43,080 nt of DNA from the NCBI GenBank assembly GCA_003023365.1, contig PXTG01000068.1, forward strand, positions 1 through 43,080, given 5' to 3'. A program made the position numbers and the translations under genes. The stretch's first letter is position 1. Every line of letters begins with the position of its first letter. The notes beneath the pieces are model-generated. The model was not told where the DNA came from and ran no database searches. It was given only the letters and a program-made list of their open reading frames with translations. Shown here in pieces: positions 1-8,253 of this stretch. This DNA comes from Bacteroidetes bacterium QH_7_62_13 (lineage in GTDB: Bacteria; Bacteroidota; Rhodothermia; Rhodothermales; Salinibacteraceae).

Positions 1-611
1 AAGATCCCGTCCAAGTTGATGACACCCATCAACTTAGTACCTGAAGAACCTCCAGAAATCCTCTTGGCGAAGAGTTGAGTCCCCGAAGCGTCCACGCGCT
101 CGGGACGAAATCCTGATTCGTAAAACGTGAGGCTCTCCAACGGCCCTTTCGTGACGTCGAAGCGGAGGAACTTGGCCTGGTTGGGTTCGGCGAGATACAC
201 GACATCGTCGTCCGTAATCGTGGTCCCGCTGAGCTGTTCGAATTCTCCAGGCCCCTCTCCGCGAAGAATCCGAAATTTGCGGGCCATTTCGGCGGAGCGG
301 AGGTCGTAGATGCAGAGAGTGTCCGTGTGGGTCTTCTTCCATACGAGATACCGACCATTGGTCGTGAACAGAGAGTGGTCGGCCTTTCGGGGAAATCGGG
401 CACCATTGAGTGTTCCCTTGAACGTGAGACTAACTCGGGAATCAACAGCCTCCTCTTCTCCCATCGGCCGGACCTCGACAGAGAGGGATTCAGCAGGTGC
501 GGTTTTCTCCACTGCTCGGTTTGCAATGGATGAATCGCTCCCCTCCCGCCCACAGCCGGTAACTATGACAAGGCACATCACCAAAAGAAACCTGGTGATT
601 CGCACACTCAT
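1..611 (-). CDS. 6-bladed beta-propeller lipoprotein, 3' end outside window
   Basis: The frame is open from an ATG at 611 to the left edge of the window, about 203 residues, so the C-terminal part is missing from view. The N-terminus is a lipoprotein signal with lipobox VTGC at about residues 17-20. The mature part carries the motif RGEGPGEF, which is the GPGEF/GPGEL loop seen in the other propeller genes here, and blade-like stretches such as DDDVVYLAEPNQAKFLRF. By family these are periplasmic or surface-anchored 6-bladed beta-propellers of unknown ligand. It is the last visible gene of a tandem group, 54 bp downstream of the 666-1766 gene and on the same strand, so probably co-transcribed. 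Function beyond the fold is unknown. Confidence 0.8.
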   Translation of the reverse strand, partial: MSVRITRFLLVMCLVIVTGCGREGSDSSIANRAVEKTAPAESLSVEVRPMGEEEAVDSRVSLTFKGTLNGARFPRKADHSLFTTNGRYLVWKKTHTDTLCIYDLRSAEMARKFRILRGEGPGEFEQLSGTTITDDDVVYLAEPNQAKFLRFDVTKGPLESLTFYESGFRPERVDASGTQLFAKRISGGSSGTKLMGVINLDGI

Positions 612-665
612 CAGCTCACCTATTCGTCCGATTTAAATTGCTCAACTCCCCAGGACCCGTCGCCG

Positions 666-1766
666 TCACGGCTCTCGGATGATCTCGTACGCGAAGAGCT
701 CCGTGTCCCCGAGTACGAGGAGACGCCCGTTGTGCACGTCGATCTGGTACCCGCGACGACTGGGAAAAGGGGGCAACTCGTCCTCCAACAGGCGCGCGAG
801 ATGCGTGCCGTCCGCGTCGAACACGTCGATCCACTGATTCAGCTCGTCTCTCTGCTCCTCGCTCAGACTCCCGTCGAATGTGCCGACGCTCACGAAAATT
901 GTGTTTTTGGAGTCGACTTCAATGTCGGCAACAGCCCCTTCCCCCATGCTCGCGTTGTATTTCTTCTCTCCCATACGAACAACCTGAGCGGCATGAGGGG
1001 ACCTCACTGGCTCAAACGTCATCTCGCGTCGCCACTTTTGCCTACCATTGGACAAGTGCTTCTCGAGCACGTAGTCTCCCCGGTGCCCCACGATGAGGTC
1101 TCCGTTCTCGTCGACCGCAAGTCGGATCTGATAGTTATTCATCAGCGTGGCCACCCGCTCCTGGGTACGCTCAGGCGTCGAGTGTGCCTCCTGTACCTCC
1201 TGGTAGGACCGGAAGCGATCCTGAGGCAGGAAGCTCTCGACGAACGCGCCCTCCCGATCAAAAACCTGCACCTTGTCTCGATTGTAGTACCAGACCCGGT
1301 CCGTTAGGTAGATGCGATCCTTGCCGTCGATCGCCAGGTCCAGGGGAATGCCGAAGCCCCGATCCTGAGGCGTTCCCGACACCTTCAGGTCCTTCTGTAT
1401 GAAAAACGAGTCCCGGTAGTCTCCGTCGAGCGAAAAGAAGTGGACGGTGCGGTCCCATTTTTCCAGCGCGGCGAGTTCCCCTGCGGGCGAGACGAACAGG
1501 CGCGTCACCGCCCGGTCGAACTCGCCGGGCCCCGGTCCGTCCCGGCCAAAAGCGAACTGGTGATTGAAGTCGTCGTCGAAGACGTGGATGCGCTTGGCGC
1601 CATTGTCAAACAGGTATACCGTGCCGTCGTCGTCGGTGGCGAGCGCCCGGGGCTCGAAGATCTCGTGCTTCGCGAGCGTGTCCGAGAGGTCCGCCATTTT
1701 CTCCACGTCAATCGAGTCGGCTACACTAACTGGAAGCACCGTGAGAACGAGAAATATCTTAATCAT
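666..1766 (-). CDS. 6-bladed beta-propeller (NHL-like) exported protein
   Basis: 366 residues with an N-terminal hydrophobic signal (MIKIFLVLTVLPVSVADS) but, unlike its neighbours, no lipobox cysteine, so it is probably periplasmic or secreted. Repeated blade motifs are visible: ALATDDDGTVYLFDNG, RIHVFDDDF, GRDGPGPGEF, DLAIDGKDRIYLTD, KVQVFDREG, IRLAVDENGDLIVG and WIDVFDADG. They give the NHL-like pattern of a six-bladed propeller. It lies 70 bp after the 1837-2928 gene and 54 bp before the <1-611 gene on the same strand, consistent with one operon. No enzymatic residues can be assigned; a binding role is inferred from the fold only. Confidence 0.8.
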   Translation of the reverse strand: MIKIFLVLTVLPVSVADSIDVEKMADLSDTLAKHEIFEPRALATDDDGTVYLFDNGAKRIHVFDDDFNHQFAFGRDGPGPGEFDRAVTRLFVSPAGELAALEKWDRTVHFFSLDGDYRDSFFIQKDLKVSGTPQDRGFGIPLDLAIDGKDRIYLTDRVWYYNRDKVQVFDREGAFVESFLPQDRFRSYQEVQEAHSTPERTQERVATLMNNYQIRLAVDENGDLIVGHRGDYVLEKHLSNGRQKWRREMTFEPVRSPHAAQVVRMGEKKYNASMGEGAVADIEVDSKNTIFVSVGTFDGSLSEEQRDELNQWIDVFDADGTHLARLLEDELPPFPSRRGYQIDVHNGRLLVLGDTELFAYEIIREP

Positions 1767-1836
1767 GAGAGGGTGTACTACTTCAGTCTATACAGCTGCC
1801 GGTGATCGGGCGATATGGAGCATGCTCTCCATTTGT

Positions 1837-2928
1837 TCACGGCCACTGGACATCGTAAATGCCAATTTTTCGGTTGTCCGGCGTCGGATTAAGCTCGACA
1901 TACAGTCGACCCATTTCGTCGCGGGCAAACACGCGTCCCGGTAGTTTAAGGGCCTTTTGTTCCTGCGAGCCGATCCGGCCGAGGATGGCGTAGTGATGAC
2001 GTTCCGATTCGGCTTGGTTTTCGTAAAAGGCCTCGGTGCGATTGTTGAACACCTGCACCACGGTGCTGTCGCTCAGGAGGAACGTTTGCCACACGAAAGA
2101 GAGATCAATTGCGTACTCCTGGAGCTCTGATCGAGGCATATCCATGGGAAGCGGCTCGTCGGGCTCGGTAAAGACCGGATGGGCGAGTTCGACGGTCTCG
2201 ACGAGAGAGGGCTTCGGCTGTGTTACATCGTAAATTTGGACGTCGGGGACTAGGTAGTACCCGACCGCCGCGAGGCCTTCATTAACGTCGAGGGTCGTGT
2301 ATCGCCACACGTACTCGCTCTCCTGGTATAGATTAGGATATGTGCCAAAGGTTCTGACGGGATCGAATTGGCTATCGAGCTCAGCCATCACAGCCTGATC
2401 CGGAGTGGCCTTGAGTCCCTGTGCTCGCAGATCGACGTCCTGAATGGCTACGTACAGCCCGCTATCGGCTGCCGTGAGAGACCACATGCCGCCCCGCCAA
2501 ACTCCCTCAGGCAGACGGTCGCGGCGCTTGAATTCACCGTCGGCAGTGAAAACAGAAAACTGGGTATTCGTATCTTCGACGATGATGCTGTCACCAGCGC
2601 GGACAGCCCGCTGTGGATCCTGCAGTTCCCCGGGTCCCTGGCCCTGCTCCCCGATAAGTCGAACGATTGCGCCGCTTCGATCCACGACCGCAACTCGGTG
2701 AATCTCCCGGTCGGCGATGTACATGCGAAACGGATCGAGAGTGACGTGTGCAGACTCAAACTGCCCGACAAATCGTTCGTCAGTCTCTTGGATTTTGATG
2801 GTGCCGACTTGCTCTAAGGCGTTCGTTTGTGCAGCAGAGGTGATGTTGGACTCGTCAAATTCGCACCCGATACAGAGCAGCGGGATCAGAATAAGAGAAA
2901 GAACCCAAACTCCAAAAGAAGTCCGCAT
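1837..2928 (-). CDS. 6-bladed beta-propeller lipoprotein, signature subfamily
   Basis: 363 residues. Signal peptide with lipobox LCIGC near residue 22, then an N-terminal region IKIQETDERFVGQF...PFRMYIADREIHRVAVV, the loop GEQGQGPGEL and a C-terminal signature ELNPTPDNRKIGIY followed by DVQWP. The same start and end patterns occur in the 7134 and 8254 genes, so these three are paralogues of one subfamily. Its ATG is only 29 bp from the end of an IS5-type element at 2958-3892, which probably cut it off from its original promoter. It leads the group 2928-1837, 1766-666, 611-<1. The ligand is unknown. Confidence 0.85.
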   Translation of the reverse strand: MRTSFGVWVLSLILIPLLCIGCEFDESNITSAAQTNALEQVGTIKIQETDERFVGQFESAHVTLDPFRMYIADREIHRVAVVDRSGAIVRLIGEQGQGPGELQDPQRAVRAGDSIIVEDTNTQFSVFTADGEFKRRDRLPEGVWRGGMWSLTAADSGLYVAIQDVDLRAQGLKATPDQAVMAELDSQFDPVRTFGTYPNLYQESEYVWRYTTLDVNEGLAAVGYYLVPDVQIYDVTQPKPSLVETVELAHPVFTEPDEPLPMDMPRSELQEYAIDLSFVWQTFLLSDSTVVQVFNNRTEAFYENQAESERHHYAILGRIGSQEQKALKLPGRVFARDEMGRLYVELNPTPDNRKIGIYDVQWP

Positions 2929-2957
2929 TACAAAACGTTTTTATATCAGGGGTCTAA

Positions 2958-3892
2958 GAGGCTATTTGAAAATTACCCATCAGGAGCAAGGCGCTTTGTC
3001 ATCGTGTGGATAGAGGCGAGGTAGATCATTCCCTCGCTGCTTCGGATGGTACGCTCATAGTCTTTGCTGAGCCGACGGTATCGGTCAAGCCACGCAAACG
3101 TGCGTTCGACCACCCCGAGGAAGCACTTTGAAGCCGTCTTGATCCTCATCACGTTCTACGATCTCAAGCACGGCGTCGAGGTTTTCCTGCACTCAATCGG
3201 TTTTCCTACACCCAATCGATGAGTTGGCCAGCGTAGGCCCCATCGGCCTAAATTTTCTCAATCTGCTCTTGGGTTTGCTCCCACAGGCGCCCGAGAAGGC
3301 GACGAGCCCCGTCTCGATCCTGTACGTTGGCAGCATGAACAAATCACATCAAGGTCTCCAACTGTGTCGACGATCACGTGGCGTTTGCGGCCCCAGACGC
3401 CCTTTCCGACGTCGTAGCCACGCGGGCCGCCTGCTTCAGTGGTCTCGACGCTTTGGCTGTCGAGAATGGCTCCAGTTGGCTCCGATTCTCGGTCGCGTCT
3501 AGCTCGCTCCTGTCGACGTAGGACCCGATTAATCCGGCGCCAGGTCCCATCGAGGCACCATTTCCGATAATGATAATAGACGCTATTGGCGTTTGGAAAG
3601 TCACTTGGGAGGTTTCCCCACTGGCATCCGGTCCGCAGGACGTACGAAATTACGTTGACGACATTGCGTTGGCAACCTCTCGAGGCTCCAGCTCCATCGG
3701 CCGGCCCGGCCCCGCTTGTTCGGTCGGAAGGAGCGGGCGATCAGATCCCATTGCTCGTCGGTCAAATCGGTGGAATAGCGGTTTGACATAGTTCTATCGC
3801 TGCTTGGCATTCAGAGAAGCTCTGGTTGAGTACAATTCTCTGGGTATCCAAGCAGGGATTTTTTTACAGCCCGCACAATTTCAAATAGCCTC
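2958..3892. mobile_element. IS5-family (IS1031-like) insertion sequence, decayed
   Basis: The ends are perfect 14-bp terminal inverted repeats, GAGGCTATTTGAAA at 2958-2971 and its complement at 3879-3892. They are flanked by the direct repeat TAA at 2955-2957 and 3893-3895. A 935-bp length and a 3-bp TNA-type target duplication fit the IS1031 group of the IS5 family. The transposase inside is broken (see the pseudogene entry), so the element is not autonomous. It sits between two propeller lipoprotein genes and directly upstream of the start of the 1837-2928 gene. Confidence 0.88.
2973..3789 (-). pseudogene. IS5-family DDE transposase, several frameshifts and stops
   Basis: Read from the ATG at 3789, the product starts MSNRYSTDLTDEQWDLIARSF, the usual IS5/IS427/IS1031 N-terminus. 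The frame then shifts (RPMELEPREVANAM) and again into YVLRTGCQWGNLPSDFPN and ILDSQSVETTEAGG, which includes the first catalytic Asp. After another shift it reads HAANVQDRDGARRLLGRLW and ADGAYAGQLIDWV with two in-frame TAG codons where Trp is expected. The last piece, [20 protein letters not shown], contains the catalytic Glu and ends at a stop at 2973-2975. All parts are present in order, so this is a full-length transposase killed by small lesions. An alternative start at 3810 exists. Confidence 0.88.
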
Positions 3893-4052
3893 TAAGGTCC
3901 TTGATGCTCTCCTCATTGTGTGAGGGGTGATCTGATCGAGGCATTCCTCCTGCGGGAAACCAGACATGGGGTGCGTCGCGAATGATTTCGATTGGGAAAT
4001 AAAGACGGTAATATTGCGCTGTTGCTCGTTCATTATTCGATCAGTACAGTAT

Positions 4053-5162
4053 CTACCTATTCGTTTTTTCGTTTATAAAAGAATAATGGAGAATGTGAGG
4101 GCCATCTGGTCTGTGACGAAGTACGTACAAGTACTTATCGTTGACGGCAATCTTACGGGCAGCTGTGGGAAGCTGAATCTCGTACGCGAAGGCCCCCTCC
4201 TCTCGATCATAAACGTGAAGATGAGTTGATCGCTCTGTTTGGGCCGAAAGCTCGGCCTGCTTCGTTGAAGTGAGCCGACCCGAAAGATCAAGTGTCCGAA
4301 CCTTCGAACGGGAAACGTGCTTGCCTGAAAAGAGGGAGTAGATATGCGAGCTATCGCATGCTAGATCGAGAGTCCCTTTCGGGTTGAACCAGTTCGGAAG
4401 ACGAGCTTGGCCCTCCTGGACAGGAAAGGGCACGGAAGTGGGGGGCTCCAGTACGTCGATCGTATCCTTCCTGGCCCGAATCAGGAAGGACGAAAATTCG
4501 AATCCTACGATCACAGAGCCTCCGCAAGACGCTGAGGGGCCATACCTCAAGGCGTAGTTTTGACCGACAGGTTCAAATTTCTTGGAGGTGCCGGCAGAAT
4601 AGGCTCGTTGTACTGCGTCTGGACGAGTTCCCTCGATACGGGCTTGGGACCGTTGGAGGGGCCGTATGTCTACGACGCGATCACCAACGCGAGGCACAGT
4701 GACGAGGAGTGAGTCTTTCACAGGGAGGGTCCGCATCGACCCGGAAATCGTGATATCCTCGAGTGTATTCAGGGCTGCGTCGAAAATCGTAACGCGCCCC
4801 TGCTGGCGATCGTGGAGCCAGATTCGTCTACCGCTGAGGGGGGCTAAGAAGTAGGCGCTCTCATCACGAATTTGACCTGGTCCCTGCCCAATGCCCGTTC
4901 CCGAAGAAAGGGTTCCGACGCTGGTGCTATACCTGTGTAGGCCGTTTAAAGACCAATCTATAAAGTAGAGGGCAGTATCGGTTGGGGACATTAAACTCCT
5001 TGGGTTGCCGAGGCCACCGATGCTGTCGGTTCTCTGTAGGAGAGAATCGCCCCGTATCACTTTCCAATCCCCTTCAACTGTTGTCTCTGTTTCGTCACAT
5101 CCGACCAACGTCGAAACGAGAAGAATGAAAAGGCAGAATCGTGTTCGTGAGGCGTTAGCCAT
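4053..5162 (-). CDS. 6-bladed beta-propeller lipoprotein, divergent
   Basis: 369 residues with a lipoprotein signal ending in LVGC near residue 22. It has the propeller loop in the form GIGQGPGQIRDE, and blade-like segments (DTALYFIDWSLNGLHRYS, RIWLHDRQQGRVTIFD, KYLYVLRHRPDG). It lacks the ELNPTPDNRKIGIY C-terminus, so it belongs to a different subfamily from the 1837, 7134 and 8254 genes. It is isolated by an IS5-type element downstream (2958-3892) and an IS200/IS605-like element upstream (about 5258-5749). Beyond the latter lies a small peptide gene (5818-6069) on the same strand that may have been its upstream partner. Ligand unknown. Confidence 0.8.
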   Translation of the reverse strand: MANASRTRFCLFILLVSTLVGCDETETTVEGDWKVIRGDSLLQRTDSIGGLGNPRSLMSPTDTALYFIDWSLNGLHRYSTSVGTLSSGTGIGQGPGQIRDESAYFLAPLSGRRIWLHDRQQGRVTIFDAALNTLEDITISGSMRTLPVKDSLLVTVPRVGDRVVDIRPLQRSQARIEGTRPDAVQRAYSAGTSKKFEPVGQNYALRYGPSASCGGSVIVGFEFSSFLIRARKDTIDVLEPPTSVPFPVQEGQARLPNWFNPKGTLDLACDSSHIYSLFSGKHVSRSKVRTLDLSGRLTSTKQAELSAQTERSTHLHVYDREEGAFAYEIQLPTAARKIAVNDKYLYVLRHRPDGPHILHYSFINEKTNR

Positions 5163-5257
5163 CGGAGGTTAATACTTTTTCGAGGAAACTGGCTCGGGGC
5201 AATAAATCTCTCCGAGACGGGCTCTGGTTAGATTATTGAGTAGAGCGCGAGAAGAGC

Positions 5258-5749
5258 TATAAACCCTCCGGTTTCAACCGGGGGATATGAACCTGTCGGT
5301 TCTGGACTCTTCTCGCCCAGCAGGACGGAGTGAACCGGAAACACGGTTGGCTCCAGTCTGTGCATATACACGCAGTTCTTTGACGTGGTAAACGGTTGGC
5401 TCCCAAAGCCCTGGGAGCTTGGTAAAACCACACAGGCATTTGCCCAGAGGGCTGGTAGGCAAGCGGCAATGTGAAAGCGTTCAGCGTTTTCCGACCGCGC
5501 CGAAAAATAGGTTCTCTCGAAGGAGAGGACGTACCAAAGCCTCGGCCCAATGAACTGACAGGTTCAAAGAGCAGGAAGTATGTCGGGCACGAACCGACAG
5601 GTTCTATGACCCGTCTACCTGGTGTCATGGCTTCACCCTCTGTATTGAGCATCAAATGCAGTGTAACTCGCGGAGCAGCGACCTCTGCATGTCAAGTCGC
5701 TGTGTCGAACGCGAAGAATCTCCCGGCTTCAGCCGGGGGAGAAGTCAAG
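5258..5749 (+). mobile_element. IS200/IS605-like non-autonomous element with omega-RNA-like 3' end
   Basis: The stretch is bounded by two palindromes in the same orientation: CCGGTTTCAACCGG at 5268-5281, and the stem around CCCGGCTTCAGCCGGG (5719-5742) followed by GAAGTCAAG. Subterminal palindromes without inverted terminal repeats, and a right end of the form GAAGAATC...GGGGAGAAGTCAA, are typical of IS200/IS605 elements and of the omega RNA of TnpB. No TnpA, TnpB or IscB coding sequence is recognisable inside in any frame. It contains three 14-bp repeats (5289, 5552, 5591) and a small hairpin at about 5515-5528. The plus orientation is preferred because of the right end, but not proven; exact tips are approximate. 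Confidence 0.42.
5289..5604. repeat. Three copies of a 14-bp repeat GAACCTGTCGGTTC
   Basis: GAACCTGTCGGTTC is at 5289-5302. Its exact reverse complement GAACCGACAGGTTC is at 5591-5604, and a one-mismatch copy GAACTGACAGGTTC is at 5552-5565. The first and last can pair in an RNA spanning the element; each is also nearly palindromic in itself. All three lie inside the IS200/IS605-like element. Confidence 0.75.
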
Positions 5750-5817
5750 ATCCAGTCAATGCTATTTACCTTATACTTTCGTTGCCACACCCTTTACACT
5801 TGCGGGTAGTGGGACCT

Positions 5818-6069
5818 TCACAGTAGCAGGAGAACCAGCCGCATTCCCGGTTGGCCGCGCGAAAGCACTTGGGCAGCTTGCGCTTCATTACAGGTCTGTA
5901 CAGCACTTATAGGGGACCCTGAAATCCCGGCTGCTCCAGCACTAGACTGTACCGTGAGTCCGAAGCCACCAACGAAGGGAAGGAATGCTAACACAGTGGC
6001 CGTCATCCCCTTTTCAATAAAACTCGTGATATTGCTTTTTTTATTGGAGGAAGGTGATTTTTTATTCAT
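5818..6069 (-). CDS. Small secreted or membrane peptide, unknown
   Basis: 83 residues starting with an ATG at 6069 in an AT-rich context. The N-terminus is lysine- and serine-rich (MNKKSPSSNKKSNITS), followed by a hydrophobic segment (MTATVLAFLPFVGGFGLTV, about residues 22-40) and a small, Ala/Gly/Ser-rich tail with one Cys. The layout of a basic head, one membrane span and a short polar tail is that of small exported peptides. In Bacteroidales, short peptides such as the NVEALA family often sit beside 6-bladed propeller lipoproteins, and here the next gene downstream is such a propeller (4053-5162), with an IS200/IS605-like element between. The last residues (MRLVLLLL) look odd and could be past an original end. 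Coding status is plausible, not certain. Confidence 0.45.
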   Translation of the reverse strand: MNKKSPSSNKKSNITSFIEKGMTATVLAFLPFVGGFGLTVQSSAGAAGISGSPISAVQTCNEAQAAQVLSRGQPGMRLVLLLL

Positions 6070-6193
6070 TGATAAAAAAAATGAGAAAAACGTTCAAGGA
6101 AAAATATTGACTTATGTGATGGTCTGTAATGGTGTACAGGACTGGTATGTGCTCCAGTGCACTCAGCGAAGAGATTCGCTGGTCTTCATCTAC

Positions 6194-6490
6194 TCAATGC
6201 CAGTACCGGTACTCCTCCATCGTCAGTCCGGTCTCCCGCTTGAACGCCCGGATGCCACTGCTGTCGCTCGGAAATCTGACCTCCCAGCAGATGACGTACA
6301 CCGGGTCGTTCGTGTCGAGGAGCAGCCGCCGGGCCTCGTTGATTCGTTGCTGCCGGAGGTACTGTCCGATCGGTACACCCTTCTCCCGCCGAAAGCGCTT
6401 GCGAAGGGTCTCGTAGGTCACGTCCACTACATGAGCGAGCGCCCCTGCGGAGTTGATGTCTCCGAAAGACGTTTCTTTTGAGGAAGAAGA
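6194..6490 (-). pseudogene. AraC-type HTH regulator, C-terminal DNA-binding part only
   Basis: The frame reads GDINSAGALAHVVDVTYETL, RKRFRREKGVPIGQYLRQQR, INEARRLLLDTNDPVYVICW and ends RETGLTMEEYRYWH. This is the double helix-turn-helix of AraC/XylS regulators. An in-frame TGA at 6491-6493 lies just before the domain and there is no upstream ATG; the only possible starts are GTG codons inside helix 2 (6427, 6421). The first helix and any sensor region are missing, so the gene is probably a 5'-truncated remnant. A start piece of a very similar gene is at 9843-9941 on the same strand. Confidence 0.7.
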
Positions 6491-7133
6491 TCACCGCTGC
6501 CACTCAAGAACATCTGAGATGTCTAAACTCGATTCCGAGCCCACCTGACAATAGATACGGTTTTCCTAAGTGGCTGGCGGGAATCCAGAGTAAGTCCGGA
6601 GCGACGATGATGCCGTTGCCAGCCGGCGAAAAAGGAGACGCATGTCGTTCATGGATGACAAAATGCGTTCTGAAAAACCGTGGATGTGGTCGTTTTGGGA
6701 ATTGGCGAAGTCGCAAGTCAGGACGTTCGGCCTTCAGTCCGGCCCGGCGGGTGTACCTCCCCTCTGTTACCGACGTGTCGCGGGTGAGCGTGAAGTGATG
6801 AGGATGGCGATCCCTTTTCGGCGGCGTCGCCCTCGGGACGCGCCCACACAATCCGCCCGAGGGGCCCGTCGGAATACACCGTCTACGGCGAGCGAGTGGG
6901 GCCCCCCAGGTTCGTCAGCAGGGCCCCCGGTAGCCACACGCGCCACCGCGACGAGGCCTACGAGGGGAAGCATCACGGAGCAGACGGGCATCGGACGATG
7001 GAAGCAGGATGGAGGCGATCGGACAGGAGTCCCGAGTTCACGAGGGAATATAAAATGTGAGCGTCACGGAGAGAAGAAACAGAAATCTTGTTTCCGACGG
7101 TAGGAGGTCACGCTGACGTCCGAGACCGACGGA
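6491..7133. other. 643-bp stretch without a recognisable gene
   Basis: Both strands contain open frames of 74-153 codons, but they overlap each other, are Arg/Pro/Gly-rich in the manner of out-of-frame GC-rich sequence, and match nothing I recognise. No tRNA, terminator or clear repeat is seen. It lies between the stop of the 7134-8246 propeller gene and the truncated AraC gene. Confidence 0.5.
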
Positions 7134-8246
7134 CTACGGCCAGTTTACCTCGTAGATGCCGATCTTGCGGTTATCCGGCGTTGGATTGAGCTCCACGTAG
7201 AGCCGGTCCTTTTCGTCCCGGGCAAGAACGGGACCGGGGAGCGAAAGGGGAAGTCTCTCGTCGGAATCGATCGTTCCCAAGGTAGCGAAGTGCTCCTGCT
7301 CAGACGGTTTAAATTCGGTCTGTTTATAGTACCCTTTAGTGTGATTGGCAAAGACCTGCACCACGATGTCATCTTGAAGCAGCATCGTTTCCTCTACGAT
7401 GTCGTAATTGGCCAACCGTTCGTATAATTCATCATCTATCGCAATGTCTAGTGGTGTCTCCTCTTGGGGAGGGCGAAAGTCAGGATGATCGAACGACAGC
7501 GTTTGTAGATGCGGATCGCCCTGTCTGGTAAGATCATACAATTGGACGTTCGGGACGAGCCGATACCCCACCGCCGCGAGCGAGTCGGCCCGAAGGTCCA
7601 TGGTTCGCTGCTGTGAATAGTACTCCCCGTCCCGATACAGCGAGGGAAACGTTCCAAACGTCTCTTCGACTTCAAACGTGTCGTTCAGTGTTGCAACCGT
7701 GTTTTCGCCGGACGGAACCCGTAGGCTACCCATTCTCTGAGGGCTAAAGCTGGTGACCGGCATTACGTATCCGTCTCGGATCTGGAAAAGATCGTATCCC
7801 CCCACATAGTGCTCGCCGGGCAGGCGATGGTCGTCGATGGGCGTGCCAGATGTGTCGAACACCGAGAACCCCCGCCAGCGCCGTTGAGCGACGACAACGC
7901 GATCTTCGTCAACCGACAGAAAGATGGGACGGCCAAGTTCTCCCGGGCCTCTGCCTGCTTCTCCGATAAAATGGTCAATCGAGCCGTCGGCCGTGATCAC
8001 GGCGATACGCTGCATCTTCCGGTCGGCCACGTAGATGCGAAGCGGATCGAGTTCGATGTCAGCGTCGGCGAGCTCACCAATAAACCGTTCATCTGTCTCT
8101 TGTATCTCAACGGTATCGACCTGTTCGAGGGCAGCCGTCTCGTCGAGAGATGTGACCTCGGACCCCGACGGGCCGGAGGAGCAACCGGTTGTGAGGAGGA
8201 TTCCCATCACCAGAGAAACAGTGAGGCTGCAGCCGATTGGTCGCAT
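7134..8246 (-). CDS. 6-bladed beta-propeller lipoprotein, signature subfamily
   Basis: 370 residues with a lipoprotein signal (LLTTGC, Cys near residue 22). Mature part: TVEIQETDERFIGELADADI, PLRIYVADRKMQRIAVI, the loop GEAGRGPGEL, and the C-terminal signature ELNPTPDNRKIGIY followed by EVNWP. It aligns along its whole length with the 8254 gene and clearly with the 1837 gene (shared ETFGTFPSLY/TLY, AVGYRLVP, VQLYD, YERLA), so it is a tandem duplicate. Its ATG is 7 bp after the stop of the 8254 gene, so the two are almost certainly one transcript. The ligand is unknown. Confidence 0.87.
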   Translation of the reverse strand: MRPIGCSLTVSLVMGILLTTGCSSGPSGSEVTSLDETAALEQVDTVEIQETDERFIGELADADIELDPLRIYVADRKMQRIAVITADGSIDHFIGEAGRGPGELGRPIFLSVDEDRVVVAQRRWRGFSVFDTSGTPIDDHRLPGEHYVGGYDLFQIRDGYVMPVTSFSPQRMGSLRVPSGENTVATLNDTFEVEETFGTFPSLYRDGEYYSQQRTMDLRADSLAAVGYRLVPNVQLYDLTRQGDPHLQTLSFDHPDFRPPQEETPLDIAIDDELYERLANYDIVEETMLLQDDIVVQVFANHTKGYYKQTEFKPSEQEHFATLGTIDSDERLPLSLPGPVLARDEKDRLYVELNPTPDNRKIGIYEVNWP

Positions 8247-8253
8247 GACTCTG

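Noticed and set aside
5258-5749. CRISPR array
   Set aside because: Only three repeat copies of 14 bp, in mixed orientation and irregular spacing (about 250 and 25 bp); no cas genes nearby.
5257-5809. TnpB or other transposase coding sequence in the IS200/IS605-like element
   Set aside because: Frames on both strands (up to 132 codons) show no RuvC, zinc-finger or HUH motif.
6642-7103. Plus-strand open frame of 153 codons
   Set aside because: Arg/Gly/Pro-rich, overlaps other frames, no start signal and no known family.
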